From the NCBI RefSeq assembly GCF_048593165.1, contig NZ_CP184271.1: 64,000 nucleotides of DNA; one strand, 5' to 3'. Within the stretch, counting starts at the first letter, position 1. Every line of letters begins with the position of its first letter. Of this stretch, positions 40,938 through 49,348 are shown piece by piece. Both the position numbers and the translations under genes were made by a program. The notes beneath the pieces were generated by a model. It made no database searches. It was not told the origin of the DNA and saw only the letters and a list, made by a program, of their open reading frames with translations. Source of the stretch: Pectobacterium sp013449375. GTDB taxonomy: Bacteria > Pseudomonadota > Gammaproteobacteria > Enterobacterales > Enterobacteriaceae.

Positions 40938-42352
40938 GTTGGCGCAACCGTATCGACACCGTAGGCATGAGTCGTATTGGCGGTGGTGACGTTGCCTGCT
41001 GGATCGCGAGTGGTCACCGTGGCGCTCACCTCGCCGTTAGCAGCCAGTACAGATCCCGGAACGTTGACGCTCCAGGTTTTATCCGTCGCGACCGTGGTCT
41101 GGTACGTTTCCGTGCCGACTTTAACGGTAACCGTATCACCGGTTTTGACGTCGTTATCGACTTTACCGGTGACCGTAATGGTCTGCCCAGACTCGGCGGC
41201 ATTGATGACGTTATCGCTGGTGACGTTATCGATAGTAATCGAGGCCGTTGGTGCCACCGTATCCACACCGTAAGCGTGAGTCGTGTTCGCCGTCGTGACA
41301 TTGCCTGCGGTATCGCGCGTGGTAACCGTCGCGCTCACATCACTGTTGGCGGCCAGCACTGAACCGGGAACATTGACGCTCCAGGTTTTATCCGTCGCGA
41401 CCGTGGTCTGGTAAGTTTCGGTGCCGACTTTCACCGTCACCGTATCACCGGTTTTGACGTCGTTATCGACGTTACCGGTGACCGCAATGGTCTGCCCAGA
41501 CTCGGCGGCGTTGATGACGTTATCCGACGTGACATCGTCAATTGTAATTGATGCAACAGGAGGCAGAGTATCGACCGTTACTGCTTCACTTCCACCTGTT
41601 CCAGGAATGCCTGCGGCATCGGTGTAACTGCCATCAGGGATGCTGACCCGAACTTCGCCCTCAAAATTGGCGGCAGGCGTTAATGTCGCCGTCCAGCGGG
41701 TGAGATCGTTAGGATCTTGCACCAGATTCGTTACTGAACCGTTTGTTACGGTGATATCTGTGAGGTCAAAACCAACGGGCGGTTTTGTAAAAACGAAACT
41801 TATTATGCCATCACTGTTTATGACAAGAGTGACAGAGGGAGGTGTAGTATCGGTAGTATCCGCGGCGGCAGTGAGCAGCGTGGATGAATCGACGCCATCC
41901 AGAACGGACGAGGCACGGTCAGTAAACGATAGGCCTGCGGTATCATACCCAATCGGGGTCGTCACAACCTCGGCTGTCAAGTTCAAAACGACCGCGGGAT
42001 TGAAGTGCCCGCCGCCGCCGTCACCCGCATCTCCGGTGCTGTCATTACCTGCGGCAGTCGCTTCAAGCACCTGTGTCGGGTCAGCGCCCTGAGCGATAGC
42101 ATCTTGTATCGCGGCGACATCTGCACTGCTCTGAGAAGACGCATTGCTGACATCGCTCCAGCGGCTATCACGCCCCAGATCCAATGTTTTACCATCCGGT
42201 AATGTGATTGAAACCGCACCATTAGCACCGGTCACAACCTCTTCACCGCTGTAAACCCGATCGCCGGCAACCAGTAGTCTCTGGCTCCCATCAAGCGCGA
42301 CGATAAAAACCTGTCCAATAACGAATTTAATGACGCCAATCACACCGTTCAA
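40913..42352 (-). CDS. N-terminal part of a multi-repeat type I-secreted adhesin (LapA/BapA-like), truncated at the junction
   Basis: 479 residues, of which the last dozen or so lie in or past the rRNA junction. Residues 1-130 are the retention module of LapA-type adhesins, with the LapG-type cleavage motif TAAG at residues 99-102. Residues about 170-262 form a first Ig-like domain. Then come two nearly identical 103-residue Big-type repeats (266-368 and 369-471) that begin ASITID-VTSDNVIN. There is no C-terminal RTX region or type I secretion signal, so the rest of a presumably very long protein is missing. It is divergent from the secretion genes that would export it. Confidence 0.85.
   Translation of the reverse strand: MNGVIGVIKFVIGQVFIVALDGSQRLLVAGDRVYSGEEVVTGANGAVSITLPDGKTLDLGRDSRWSDVSNASSQSSADVAAIQDAIAQGADPTQVLEATAAGNDSTGDAGDGGGGHFNPAVVLNLTAEVVTTPIGYDTAGLSFTDRASSVLDGVDSSTLLTAAADTTDTTPPSVTLVINSDGIISFVFTKPPVGFDLTDITVTNGSVTNLVQDPNDLTRWTATLTPAANFEGEVRVSIPDGSYTDAAGIPGTGGSEAVTVDTLPPVASITIDDVTSDNVINAAESGQTIAVTGNVDNDVKTGDTVTVKVGTETYQTTVATDKTWSVNVPGSVLAANSDVSATVTTRDTAGNVTTANTTHAYGVDTVAPTASITIDNVTSDNVINAAESGQTITVTGKVDNDVKTGDTVTVKVGTETYQTTVATDKTWSVNVPGSVLAANGEVSATVTTRDPAGNVTTANTTHAYGVDTVAPTELVTVYS
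40940..41557 (-). repeat. Two tandem 309-bp repeats of the adhesin gene
   Basis: Units at 41249-41557 and 40940-41248 encode 103-residue Ig-like modules that differ at only a handful of residues, with long identical DNA blocks. A third unit appears to begin at 40939 and diverges within a few bases, at the junction. Confidence 0.88.
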
Positions 42353-42733
42353 AATACTTTCTCCTTGATATCTATAATTATTTTTATAATGTGGCGATAT
42401 TGCGGCTATAGATTTTTGCTATCATCCTGATAAGGCTGATTTGCTGTGTGTCGTCCTGACATTTTATTAAAAAAAGCGTTACGATAGTGTTGTCGTGATG
42501 CGTCAAACGCTTGACTCAATGCACGATATAATAAAAAATTCAGAATATTCTTTCCAGAACTTTACTTATTTAGAGTAAGCCCCACTTTTTTCGCTCTGGA
42601 CGGCTCAGGGAATAAAATTAACATTTTGATATAAAAGGAATAAAAGCAAATCAATTCGTTAAGCGTTTACATAACACTCAAACACTTTAATAGGAATAAT
42701 CACAAATAAAGTTTTTGTGAAGGAAAACTGCTG
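42353..42733. promoter_or_regulatory. Divergent control region between adhesin and secretion genes
   Basis: About 380 bp of AT-rich sequence with no gene. A TATAAT word (at about 42526) and TTGACT (about 42511) are present but too close together to be one promoter. No c-di-GMP riboswitch or clear operator was recognised. Promoters for both directions must lie here. Confidence 0.4.
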
Positions 42734-44086
42734 ATGATGCGTAGATACAATTTTGCTTTATTGCCTTTTATTATCGTTTTTTCCACAGCGACGTATGCCG
42801 AGACGATCCAGGAAGCCATTAAAAGCACGCTCTATACCCATCCCGAAGTTAGCGCCTCCATTAACAGCCGTTTTTCTGCCGAGCATGATTTGCGTGCGGC
42901 AAAAGGCGGATATCTTCCCTCCATAACGTTGAGTGCTGGTGTTGGCCGCGAAGAAACTGATAGCCCCTCAACACGAGCCAGCATCAATAAACGCGTTGAA
43001 CTCAGCCGTCAGGAATCGAGCATTAATCTAAGTCAGACGGTGTTTGACGGTTTCGCCACTTCAAGCGAGGTTGGCAGACAACGCGCCACGGTCAATTCAC
43101 GCGCCTATAAAGTATTAAATACCAGTGAGTCGACAGCGCTAGATACCGTTCAGGTTTATCTCAATGTGTTACAGCGTCAGGAATTCGTCCGTCTGGCGCA
43201 AGCCAATCTGGCAAGCCACGAGCGTATTTACGATCAAATCAGGCTACGTAGCGAACAGGGCGTTGGCCGACTGGCCGATTTGGATCAGGCCGAAGCACGT
43301 CTTGCGCAAGCGCGTAACAACGTGCTGACAGAACAAACCAATCTGGACGATGCAAAAATTAACTACATGAGCATTGTGGGTAAAGTGCCGGATAATTTGG
43401 TGATGCCCGATGCTTCTGCGATAAAACTCCCCGCTTCGCTGGAGGAAGCCCAGCGCATCATGCTGGCTAACAGCCCAGCGCTGAAATCCGCAGAGTCAGA
43501 TATTGAAGCTACACAGCAACAATATGAGGCTTCAAAGTCAACATTTTATCCACGCCTCAACGTTGAACTCTCTCGTACGATGGATAACAACGTTGACGGG
43601 ACGCGTGGCCAAAACAATGAATGGCAGGCGATGGTGCGGATGCGCTACAACCTGTATGAAGGCGGTAGCAGCAAGGCGAATATGGAATCAAAAGCCTATC
43701 AGGTAAAAGAAGCGCAGGATGTGCGAAATAATGCCCTGCGCCTGCTGAGCGAAGAACTAAAACTAGCCTGGTCAGCGTTAAATAACTCGCGCCAACAGTT
43801 ACCGATCGCCGCCGAGTATGCCGACCGCAGTATGAAAGTGCGTACCGCCTATCAAAAACAATTTGGCCTGGGGGAAAGAACGTTATTGGACTTGCTGGAC
43901 AGTGAAAACGAGCTGTTCACCGCACAACGCCGTCTGGTCGAGGTTCGCTTCACTTCACTCTATACCGAATACCGGATCGCATCACGCATGGGAGAGCTAT
44001 TAAATCGTTTGGCGATCCCAGCACCTGAGGCTGGTACCAGCTTGACAAACGTAACCACTCACGCAGAGCTGCCGAGCCTTAATTAA
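42734..44086 (+). CDS. TolC-family outer-membrane protein of the adhesin type I secretion system (LapE-like)
   Basis: A 450-residue outer-membrane efflux protein. A signal peptide (about residues 1-22, ending ATYA) is followed by two OEP repeats of long helices and strand pairs, with the typical YEGGSSKANMESKAYQ and DLLDSENEL phrases. It would provide the exit duct for the adhesin, joined to the ABC and membrane-fusion proteins encoded directly downstream. A dedicated copy next to the adhesin is typical for LapA-type systems. Two adjacent ATG codons are possible starts. Confidence 0.9.
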   Translation: MMRRYNFALLPFIIVFSTATYAETIQEAIKSTLYTHPEVSASINSRFSAEHDLRAAKGGYLPSITLSAGVGREETDSPSTRASINKRVELSRQESSINLSQTVFDGFATSSEVGRQRATVNSRAYKVLNTSESTALDTVQVYLNVLQRQEFVRLAQANLASHERIYDQIRLRSEQGVGRLADLDQAEARLAQARNNVLTEQTNLDDAKINYMSIVGKVPDNLVMPDASAIKLPASLEEAQRIMLANSPALKSAESDIEATQQQYEASKSTFYPRLNVELSRTMDNNVDGTRGQNNEWQAMVRMRYNLYEGGSSKANMESKAYQVKEAQDVRNNALRLLSEELKLAWSALNNSRQQLPIAAEYADRSMKVRTAYQKQFGLGERTLLDLLDSENELFTAQRRLVEVRFTSLYTEYRIASRMGELLNRLAIPAPEAGTSLTNVTTHAELPSLN

Positions 44087-44165
44087 TATATTTCATTGGT
44101 CAGACGGCGATAAATTATGGTTTATATGCGAGGGAATTACGTTGCGTAAGGGAACGTTCCGTTAA

Positions 44166-46442
44166 ATGAAGTTGCATTCAGTACAAGAGACTCAGGGTTC
44201 TGATACATCAGTTGCCCAGGAGCCTATCACCCATGAGTCTGCTGTTGTTCATGAATCAACGGTTGTTCATGAATCAACGGCCGCTCATGAAGCGACTGCC
44301 GCGCATGAAAATAATAGTGACCCACGCAGCCGTCATGACGACCCGTTGTTGGATAGTTTACTGATCCTCTGTGCCTTACAGGGGAAATCGGTCAGCCGTA
44401 CAACTCTCACCGCTGGGCTTCCCCTAGCCAACCAGCGGTTATCGGTAAAATTGCTTCCGAGAGCTGCGGCGCGCGCAGGGCTGCAAGGGCGCGTTCTCAA
44501 GCGTTCTCTGAATAAAATTTCCGCGATGTCACTCCCCGCTATGTTGCTGTTACGAGAGGGACGCGCAGCGATTCTGCTAGGCTGGAATGCTGACGGCAGC
44601 GCACGCCTGATGCCCAGCGAAACAGAAGGCGGGGAAATTTCCGTTGAGCACAATACGCTACAACAGAATTACCTCGGTCTGGTGATGTTTGCCCAACCTC
44701 GTCATCAGTTCGAACTGCAAAATCCGTCGCTGATCCCCCGTACCAAATCCTGGTTCAAGGATACGCTTAAGCTTTCACGTTCACTCTATCTCGACGCCAT
44801 TCTAGCCACTCTGCTGGTGAACGTTATCGCGCTTGCTACGCCGCTGTTCGTGATGAATGTCTACGATCGGGTTGTGCCCAATCAGGCAACAGCGACATTG
44901 TGGGTGCTAGCTATCGGCGTTACCGGCGCCTTTGTTTTCGATTTGATACTCAAAACGCTGCGCGGCATTTGCCTCGACATGGCGGGCAAAAAAACCGATC
45001 TGATTATTTCCGCGACGCTATTTGAACGTATTACCGGTATGTCGATGAAGGCTCGGCCACCACGGGTTGGTAGCTTCGCGCAGAATATTCATGAATTTCA
45101 ATCGCTCAGAGATTTCCTTTCCTCACTGACGCTAACGACGCTGATCGATTTTCCTTTTACGCTGCTTCTGCTGTTGGTTATCGGCATCATCGGCGGCCCA
45201 CTGGTCTGGGTTTCCATCCTCGCCTACCCTATCACCCTGTTGGCGAGTTGGGCGATGCAAAAGCCGCTATCCGCCACCATTGAAAAAACGATGCACCTTG
45301 CCAGCGAGCGGCAGGCTACGCTGATCGAAACGCTGAGCTGTCTGGATGCAATCAAGGTTAATAATGCGGAAAGTGAACGTCAGCACCAATGGGAACAAAC
45401 CATTGGCAGCCTGAGCAAGCTGGAAATGCGGGCCAAGGCGCTGTCTTCACTAGCGGTAAACCTGACGCAATGGTTCCAGCAATTTGCCGGCGTTGCCATG
45501 ATTGTCGTCGGCGTCTACATGCTGATTAACGGTAATCTCAGTATGGGTGGGCTGATTGCCTGTTACATGCTGAACGGCAGAGCGCTTATGCCGCTGGGTC
45601 AACTGTCGGGTTTGGTCAGCCGTTATCAGCAGGCGCGTTTGACGATGCAAACCACCGAACAAATGATGCAGTTGCCGCAAGAGCGTAGCGATAACGAACG
45701 TCCGCTGAAGCGTGAGAGCATCCGGGGCGGTATCGAATTTCGTGATGTGACGTTCAATTATCCAGAACAAAAAACTAGTTCGCTGCAAGGCATCAGCCTG
45801 ACCATCGCTCCCGGCGAGAAAGTCGGCGTTATTGGTCGTAGTGGGTCAGGCAAAAGCTCGCTGCAAAAACTGATAGTGAACCTCTATCAGCCTAATACCG
45901 GTAATATTCTGATCGACGGCGTCGATGCCCGTCAGTTGGATGTCAGCGATTTACGCCATAATATCGGCTATGTTCCTCAAGATATTCAGCTGTTTAGTGG
46001 TTCACTGCGCAATAACCTGATTAGCGGCGCACGCTATGTCGAAGACGAAGCGATGCTACGAGCCGCAGAGATTTCAGGGGTGAACGAATTTGCCCGTCTG
46101 CATCCGGATGGCTACAACCTTCAGGTTGGCGAACGCGGTCAACAGCTCTCCGGCGGGCAGCGTCAGGCTGTCGCGATAGCCAGAGCGCTGTTGCTCGATC
46201 CGCCGATTCTGGTGCTGGATGAGCCCACCAGTTCGATGGATAACACCAGTGAAGATCGGTTAAAGCAGGCTTTGGCCCCCGTCATTGCGGAAAAAACGCT
46301 TTTACTGGTTACCCATCGGGTTTCCATGCTGGCACTCGTCGATCGTTTAGTGATCGTCGATAAAGGCAAAATTATCGCGGATGGGCCGAAGGCCATCGTG
46401 ATGGATGCGTTGAAGAAGGGGCAGATCAATGCGTCTCGGTAA
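44166..46442 (+). CDS. Type I secretion ABC transporter, permease/ATPase (LapB-like)
   Basis: A 758-residue exporter. The first 50 residues contain imperfect six-residue repeats of the type HES-x-VV. A degenerate C39-peptidase-like domain follows (about 55-175, no catalytic cysteine in the usual place), as in LapB and HlyB. Six membrane spans lie between about 205 and 450. The ATPase domain has Walker A GRSGSGKSS (about 556), signature LSGGQRQAVAIARALL (about 660) and Walker B ILVLDEPTSSMD (about 680). Overlaps the next gene by 14 bases. Confidence 0.93.
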   Translation: MKLHSVQETQGSDTSVAQEPITHESAVVHESTVVHESTAAHEATAAHENNSDPRSRHDDPLLDSLLILCALQGKSVSRTTLTAGLPLANQRLSVKLLPRAAARAGLQGRVLKRSLNKISAMSLPAMLLLREGRAAILLGWNADGSARLMPSETEGGEISVEHNTLQQNYLGLVMFAQPRHQFELQNPSLIPRTKSWFKDTLKLSRSLYLDAILATLLVNVIALATPLFVMNVYDRVVPNQATATLWVLAIGVTGAFVFDLILKTLRGICLDMAGKKTDLIISATLFERITGMSMKARPPRVGSFAQNIHEFQSLRDFLSSLTLTTLIDFPFTLLLLLVIGIIGGPLVWVSILAYPITLLASWAMQKPLSATIEKTMHLASERQATLIETLSCLDAIKVNNAESERQHQWEQTIGSLSKLEMRAKALSSLAVNLTQWFQQFAGVAMIVVGVYMLINGNLSMGGLIACYMLNGRALMPLGQLSGLVSRYQQARLTMQTTEQMMQLPQERSDNERPLKRESIRGGIEFRDVTFNYPEQKTSSLQGISLTIAPGEKVGVIGRSGSGKSSLQKLIVNLYQPNTGNILIDGVDARQLDVSDLRHNIGYVPQDIQLFSGSLRNNLISGARYVEDEAMLRAAEISGVNEFARLHPDGYNLQVGERGQQLSGGQRQAVAIARALLLDPPILVLDEPTSSMDNTSEDRLKQALAPVIAEKTLLLVTHRVSMLALVDRLVIVDKGKIIADGPKAIVMDALKKGQINASR
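44231..44310 (+). repeat. Imperfect 18-bp tandem repeats inside the ABC transporter gene
   Basis: Four to five in-frame copies of a unit like GTTGTTCATGAATCAACG encode VVHEST-type hexapeptides near the N-terminus. The central copies are almost identical and the outer ones have drifted. Confidence 0.8.
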
Positions 46443-47790
46443 ATATATCAAACGAATCAAACGCTATTTTGTCGGCGGAGATGAAGAAAGCCTGCAAACG
46501 ATGCCCGAAGTAAGCCGTGCAATGGTTGAAGATTCTCCACGTTCTATTCGCTTTACACTATGGGCCATCGGCGCTTTTTTCCTGTTTTTCATCCTGTGGG
46601 CCGGGCTGGCGGATATTGATGAAGTCACACGGGGTGACGGTAAAGCCATCCCTTCTTCCCGATTGCAAAAAATCCAAAACTTGGAAGGTGGAATCGTCAC
46701 GGAAGTGTTCATTCGTGAAGGGCAGGTCGTCAATGCAGGCGATCCTTTGCTGCGCCTTGATGATACGCGTTTTGCTTCCAACGTCGGTGAAACCGAGGCC
46801 GATCGGCTTGCACTGCTATCACGCATTGAGCGCCTGAACGCCGAAATCAACGATCGGGAGCTGGTGCTTTCGGAAGAAATTACAACGCAAGCGCCTAAAA
46901 TCGCGGCAGGCGAAAAAGAGCTGTATAACAGCCGCCGCCAGCAGCTCCACAATGAGGTGTCCGGTTTGGAAGAGCAGTTGATCCAGCGTCGCCAGGAACT
47001 GAGAGATTTCTCAGCCAAGGAAATTCAGTTCCGCAATAGTCTGGGCCTGCTTCAACAAGAAATTAAAATGTCAGAACCGCTGATCGCAGAAGGTGCAATT
47101 TCTAAAGTAGAAGTTTTACGCCTGCGCCGCGCAGAGGTCGAAACCCGTGGTCAGCTTGATTCCATCAAGCTCTCGATCCCGCGGGCGGAGTCTGCGATTA
47201 AAGAGAGCGAGAATAAAATAGAGGAAACGCGAAGCCGTTATAAAAGCGAAGCGTTATCTCAGTTAAGTGAAGCACAAACCAACCTGAACAAAATCGAAGC
47301 CACGGGTAAAGCACTTGAAGACCGGGTAAACCGAACGCTGGTCGTCTCCCCTGTTCGCGGTATCGTGCAGCAGGTTCTGGTGAATACCATTGGCGGAGTG
47401 ATTCAACCAGGTAGCGATCTGGTGGAAATTGTGCCACTGGACGACAACCTGCTGGTAGAAGCCAGAATTCGTCCACAGGATATTGCGTTTTTGCACCCAG
47501 GTCAGGATGCCGTAATAAAATTAACGGCCTACGACTACACTATCTATGGCGGTTTAAAAGGCCAGTTGGAACAAATCAGTCCGGACACCGTAACCGATAA
47601 AGAAGGGAACAGCTTTTATATTATTCGTTTACGGACTGATAGGAATTATTTAGGCTCAGCCGATAAGCCACTTCTTGTCATTCCAGGCATGGTGGCCTCT
47701 GTTGATATAATAACGGGAAAGAAAACGATCCTCAGCTATTTGTTAAAACCGATTATTCGGGCAAAAGCAGAGGCTCTACGAGAGAGATAA
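46429..47790 (+). CDS. Type I secretion membrane fusion protein, HlyD family (LapC-like)
   Basis: A 453-residue periplasmic adaptor anchored by one N-terminal span (about residues 40-62). The hallmark of the family, SRLQKIQNLEGGIVTEVFIREGQVV, forms the first half of the lipoyl domain; a long coiled coil (about 125-300) and the second lipoyl half with a beta-barrel (RTLVVSPVRGIVQQV onward) follow. It links the ABC exporter to the TolC-like duct. The start overlaps the exporter gene, and a strong terminator follows the stop codon. Confidence 0.93.
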   Translation: MRLGKYIKRIKRYFVGGDEESLQTMPEVSRAMVEDSPRSIRFTLWAIGAFFLFFILWAGLADIDEVTRGDGKAIPSSRLQKIQNLEGGIVTEVFIREGQVVNAGDPLLRLDDTRFASNVGETEADRLALLSRIERLNAEINDRELVLSEEITTQAPKIAAGEKELYNSRRQQLHNEVSGLEEQLIQRRQELRDFSAKEIQFRNSLGLLQQEIKMSEPLIAEGAISKVEVLRLRRAEVETRGQLDSIKLSIPRAESAIKESENKIEETRSRYKSEALSQLSEAQTNLNKIEATGKALEDRVNRTLVVSPVRGIVQQVLVNTIGGVIQPGSDLVEIVPLDDNLLVEARIRPQDIAFLHPGQDAVIKLTAYDYTIYGGLKGQLEQISPDTVTDKEGNSFYIIRLRTDRNYLGSADKPLLVIPGMVASVDIITGKKTILSYLLKPIIRAKAEALRER

Positions 47791-47791
47791 T

Positions 47792-47821
47792 AAAAAAGGC
47801 GCCCAACAGAGCGCCTTTTTT
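47792..47821. terminator. Bidirectional terminator after the secretion operon
   Basis: AAAAAAGGCGC and GCGCCTTTTTT make an 11-bp stem with an 8-base loop, directly after the membrane fusion gene and 13 bases from the end of the convergent cyclase gene. Confidence 0.92.
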
Positions 47822-47833
47822 CTATTCCATTTA

Positions 47834-49348
47834 TCAATGATCGTTCATATTGTGATAAATCTGAGTTTGACTACGTCCCATAGCTTTAGCCTGATACATG
47901 GCAGAATCAGCATTAATTGCCAATGTCAGAGAGTCAGCACCGTGTTCTGGATACAACGCAATCCCGATACTGCATGATATATCGAGCGTTTTCCCATCGA
48001 TCTCAAAAGGCTTGTTCAAGGCGTTATGAATTTTATCTGCAACATAAAGCGTATTGTCAATTTCCTTAATCCCCTGAAGCAGAATAATAAATTCGTCACC
48101 GCTGCGGCGATATACCGTATCCGAATCACGAACCGCAGCGCGCATACGCGCCGCCGCTTCTTTCAAGAGTAAATCGCCAACAGCATGTCCGAACGAGTCA
48201 TTTATCTGTTTAAATTTATCGAGATCCAGGAACATCAGCGCAATTTTCCTGCCCGTTTGTTTGGATAACTGAATCGCCTGTTCCATCTGCTCGGCAAACG
48301 TCAAGCCATTAGCCAATGACGTTAATGAGTCATAGTGCGCCAGTTGACGATAGTGTTCCTCGCTGCGCCGCAGCATATCAATAGCATGATACCGTTCTAT
48401 AGCGATCGCAATCAGCTGTGCCGATTTCTCAATAGAGAAAATTTCCTCTTCAGTCGGGACATACACTTTGCGATGGTAAACGCTTAAAACACCTAATATT
48501 TCTTTGTTCTGACCGATGATAGGTTCAGACCAGCAGGAACGCAGCCCAGCATATAATGCGAGCCCTTTGTATAACGACCAATGCGGATGGACAGAAATAT
48601 CGTCAGCAATGACGCGCTTTCCGGTATAGGCAGCGGTACCAAAAGAAGCCACACCATCAGCAATTTTCACATTGTGAATGGCATTTTTATAAAAGCCCGG
48701 CAAACTCGGCGCCGACCCAAGTGTCAGGCATTTTTTGTCTTTATCGACCAACAGGACAGAGCAAACGATACGGCCAGGATTTTTTTCCTCGACACTGAAA
48801 ATGATCGCATCCAAAATATCTTTCAGCGGCGCGCCACTTGATAACAGCTCTAGCGCACGATTGTATGAATTATCATGATGTTCCTGCGATTTTCGTTCAG
48901 TGATATCTAACTTAACACCAACATATTGGGTTGCGTTACTCGCCTTATTATATATTTTAACGATATTGGCCTTTTCCCAATACAACTGCCCATCTTTACG
49001 CCGGTTAACGAACTCACCACTCCAAATATTACCTTTATTTATGGTAGACCACAGATCTTCATAGACGCTGGCGTTAGTCATACCCGAGTTTAATATATTC
49101 GTTTTCTTGCCAATAACCTCATCCGGCATATAGCCTGACATGGTAATAAACTGACGATTGACGTAAATAATTTCACAATTTTCATCTGCGATCATAATTG
49201 AAGCAGGGCTATATTCCATCGCAAAGAAAGTCATGTTGAGGAAATCTTGTTTTTTCTGCTCAGTTCTAAACTTTTGTTTAATTTTTCTATTTTTTACAGA
49301 AGAAAACAATAACAACAGCAATAGCAAGGTTATTATAATTTCATACAC
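47834..49348 (-). CDS. PAS-GAF-GGDEF protein with non-canonical SGDEF active site
   Basis: A 504-residue sensor. A short N-terminal hydrophobic segment (about residues 2-17) anchors it; a PAS domain (about 40-155, with a PAC end DITERK), a GAF domain (about 165-322) and a GGDEF domain (about 335-498) follow. The signature is SGDEF at residues 416-420 in place of GGDEF, and the inhibitory I-site RDSD is at 407-410. From memory, the P. atrosepticum ortholog next to the multi-repeat adhesin was described as a non-canonical diguanylate cyclase affecting adhesin production. The EAL gene upstream on the same strand would oppose it. Confidence 0.92.
   Translation of the reverse strand: MYEIIITLLLLLLLFSSVKNRKIKQKFRTEQKKQDFLNMTFFAMEYSPASIMIADENCEIIYVNRQFITMSGYMPDEVIGKKTNILNSGMTNASVYEDLWSTINKGNIWSGEFVNRRKDGQLYWEKANIVKIYNKASNATQYVGVKLDITERKSQEHHDNSYNRALELLSSGAPLKDILDAIIFSVEEKNPGRIVCSVLLVDKDKKCLTLGSAPSLPGFYKNAIHNVKIADGVASFGTAAYTGKRVIADDISVHPHWSLYKGLALYAGLRSCWSEPIIGQNKEILGVLSVYHRKVYVPTEEEIFSIEKSAQLIAIAIERYHAIDMLRRSEEHYRQLAHYDSLTSLANGLTFAEQMEQAIQLSKQTGRKIALMFLDLDKFKQINDSFGHAVGDLLLKEAAARMRAAVRDSDTVYRRSGDEFIILLQGIKEIDNTLYVADKIHNALNKPFEIDGKTLDISCSIGIALYPEHGADSLTLAINADSAMYQAKAMGRSQTQIYHNMNDH

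Noticed and set aside
40913..40945. Insertion sequence as cause of the junction
   Set aside because: No transposase, terminal inverted repeat or target duplication is visible at the break.
40940..41557. CRISPR-like or other non-coding repeat array
   Set aside because: The 309-bp units are contiguous, in frame and encode Ig-like domains.
40913..42352. Adhesin ORF taken as a complete 479-residue protein
   Set aside because: It ends within a repeat boundary in DNA shared with an rrn leader and lacks a secretion signal; the stop codon is created by the junction.
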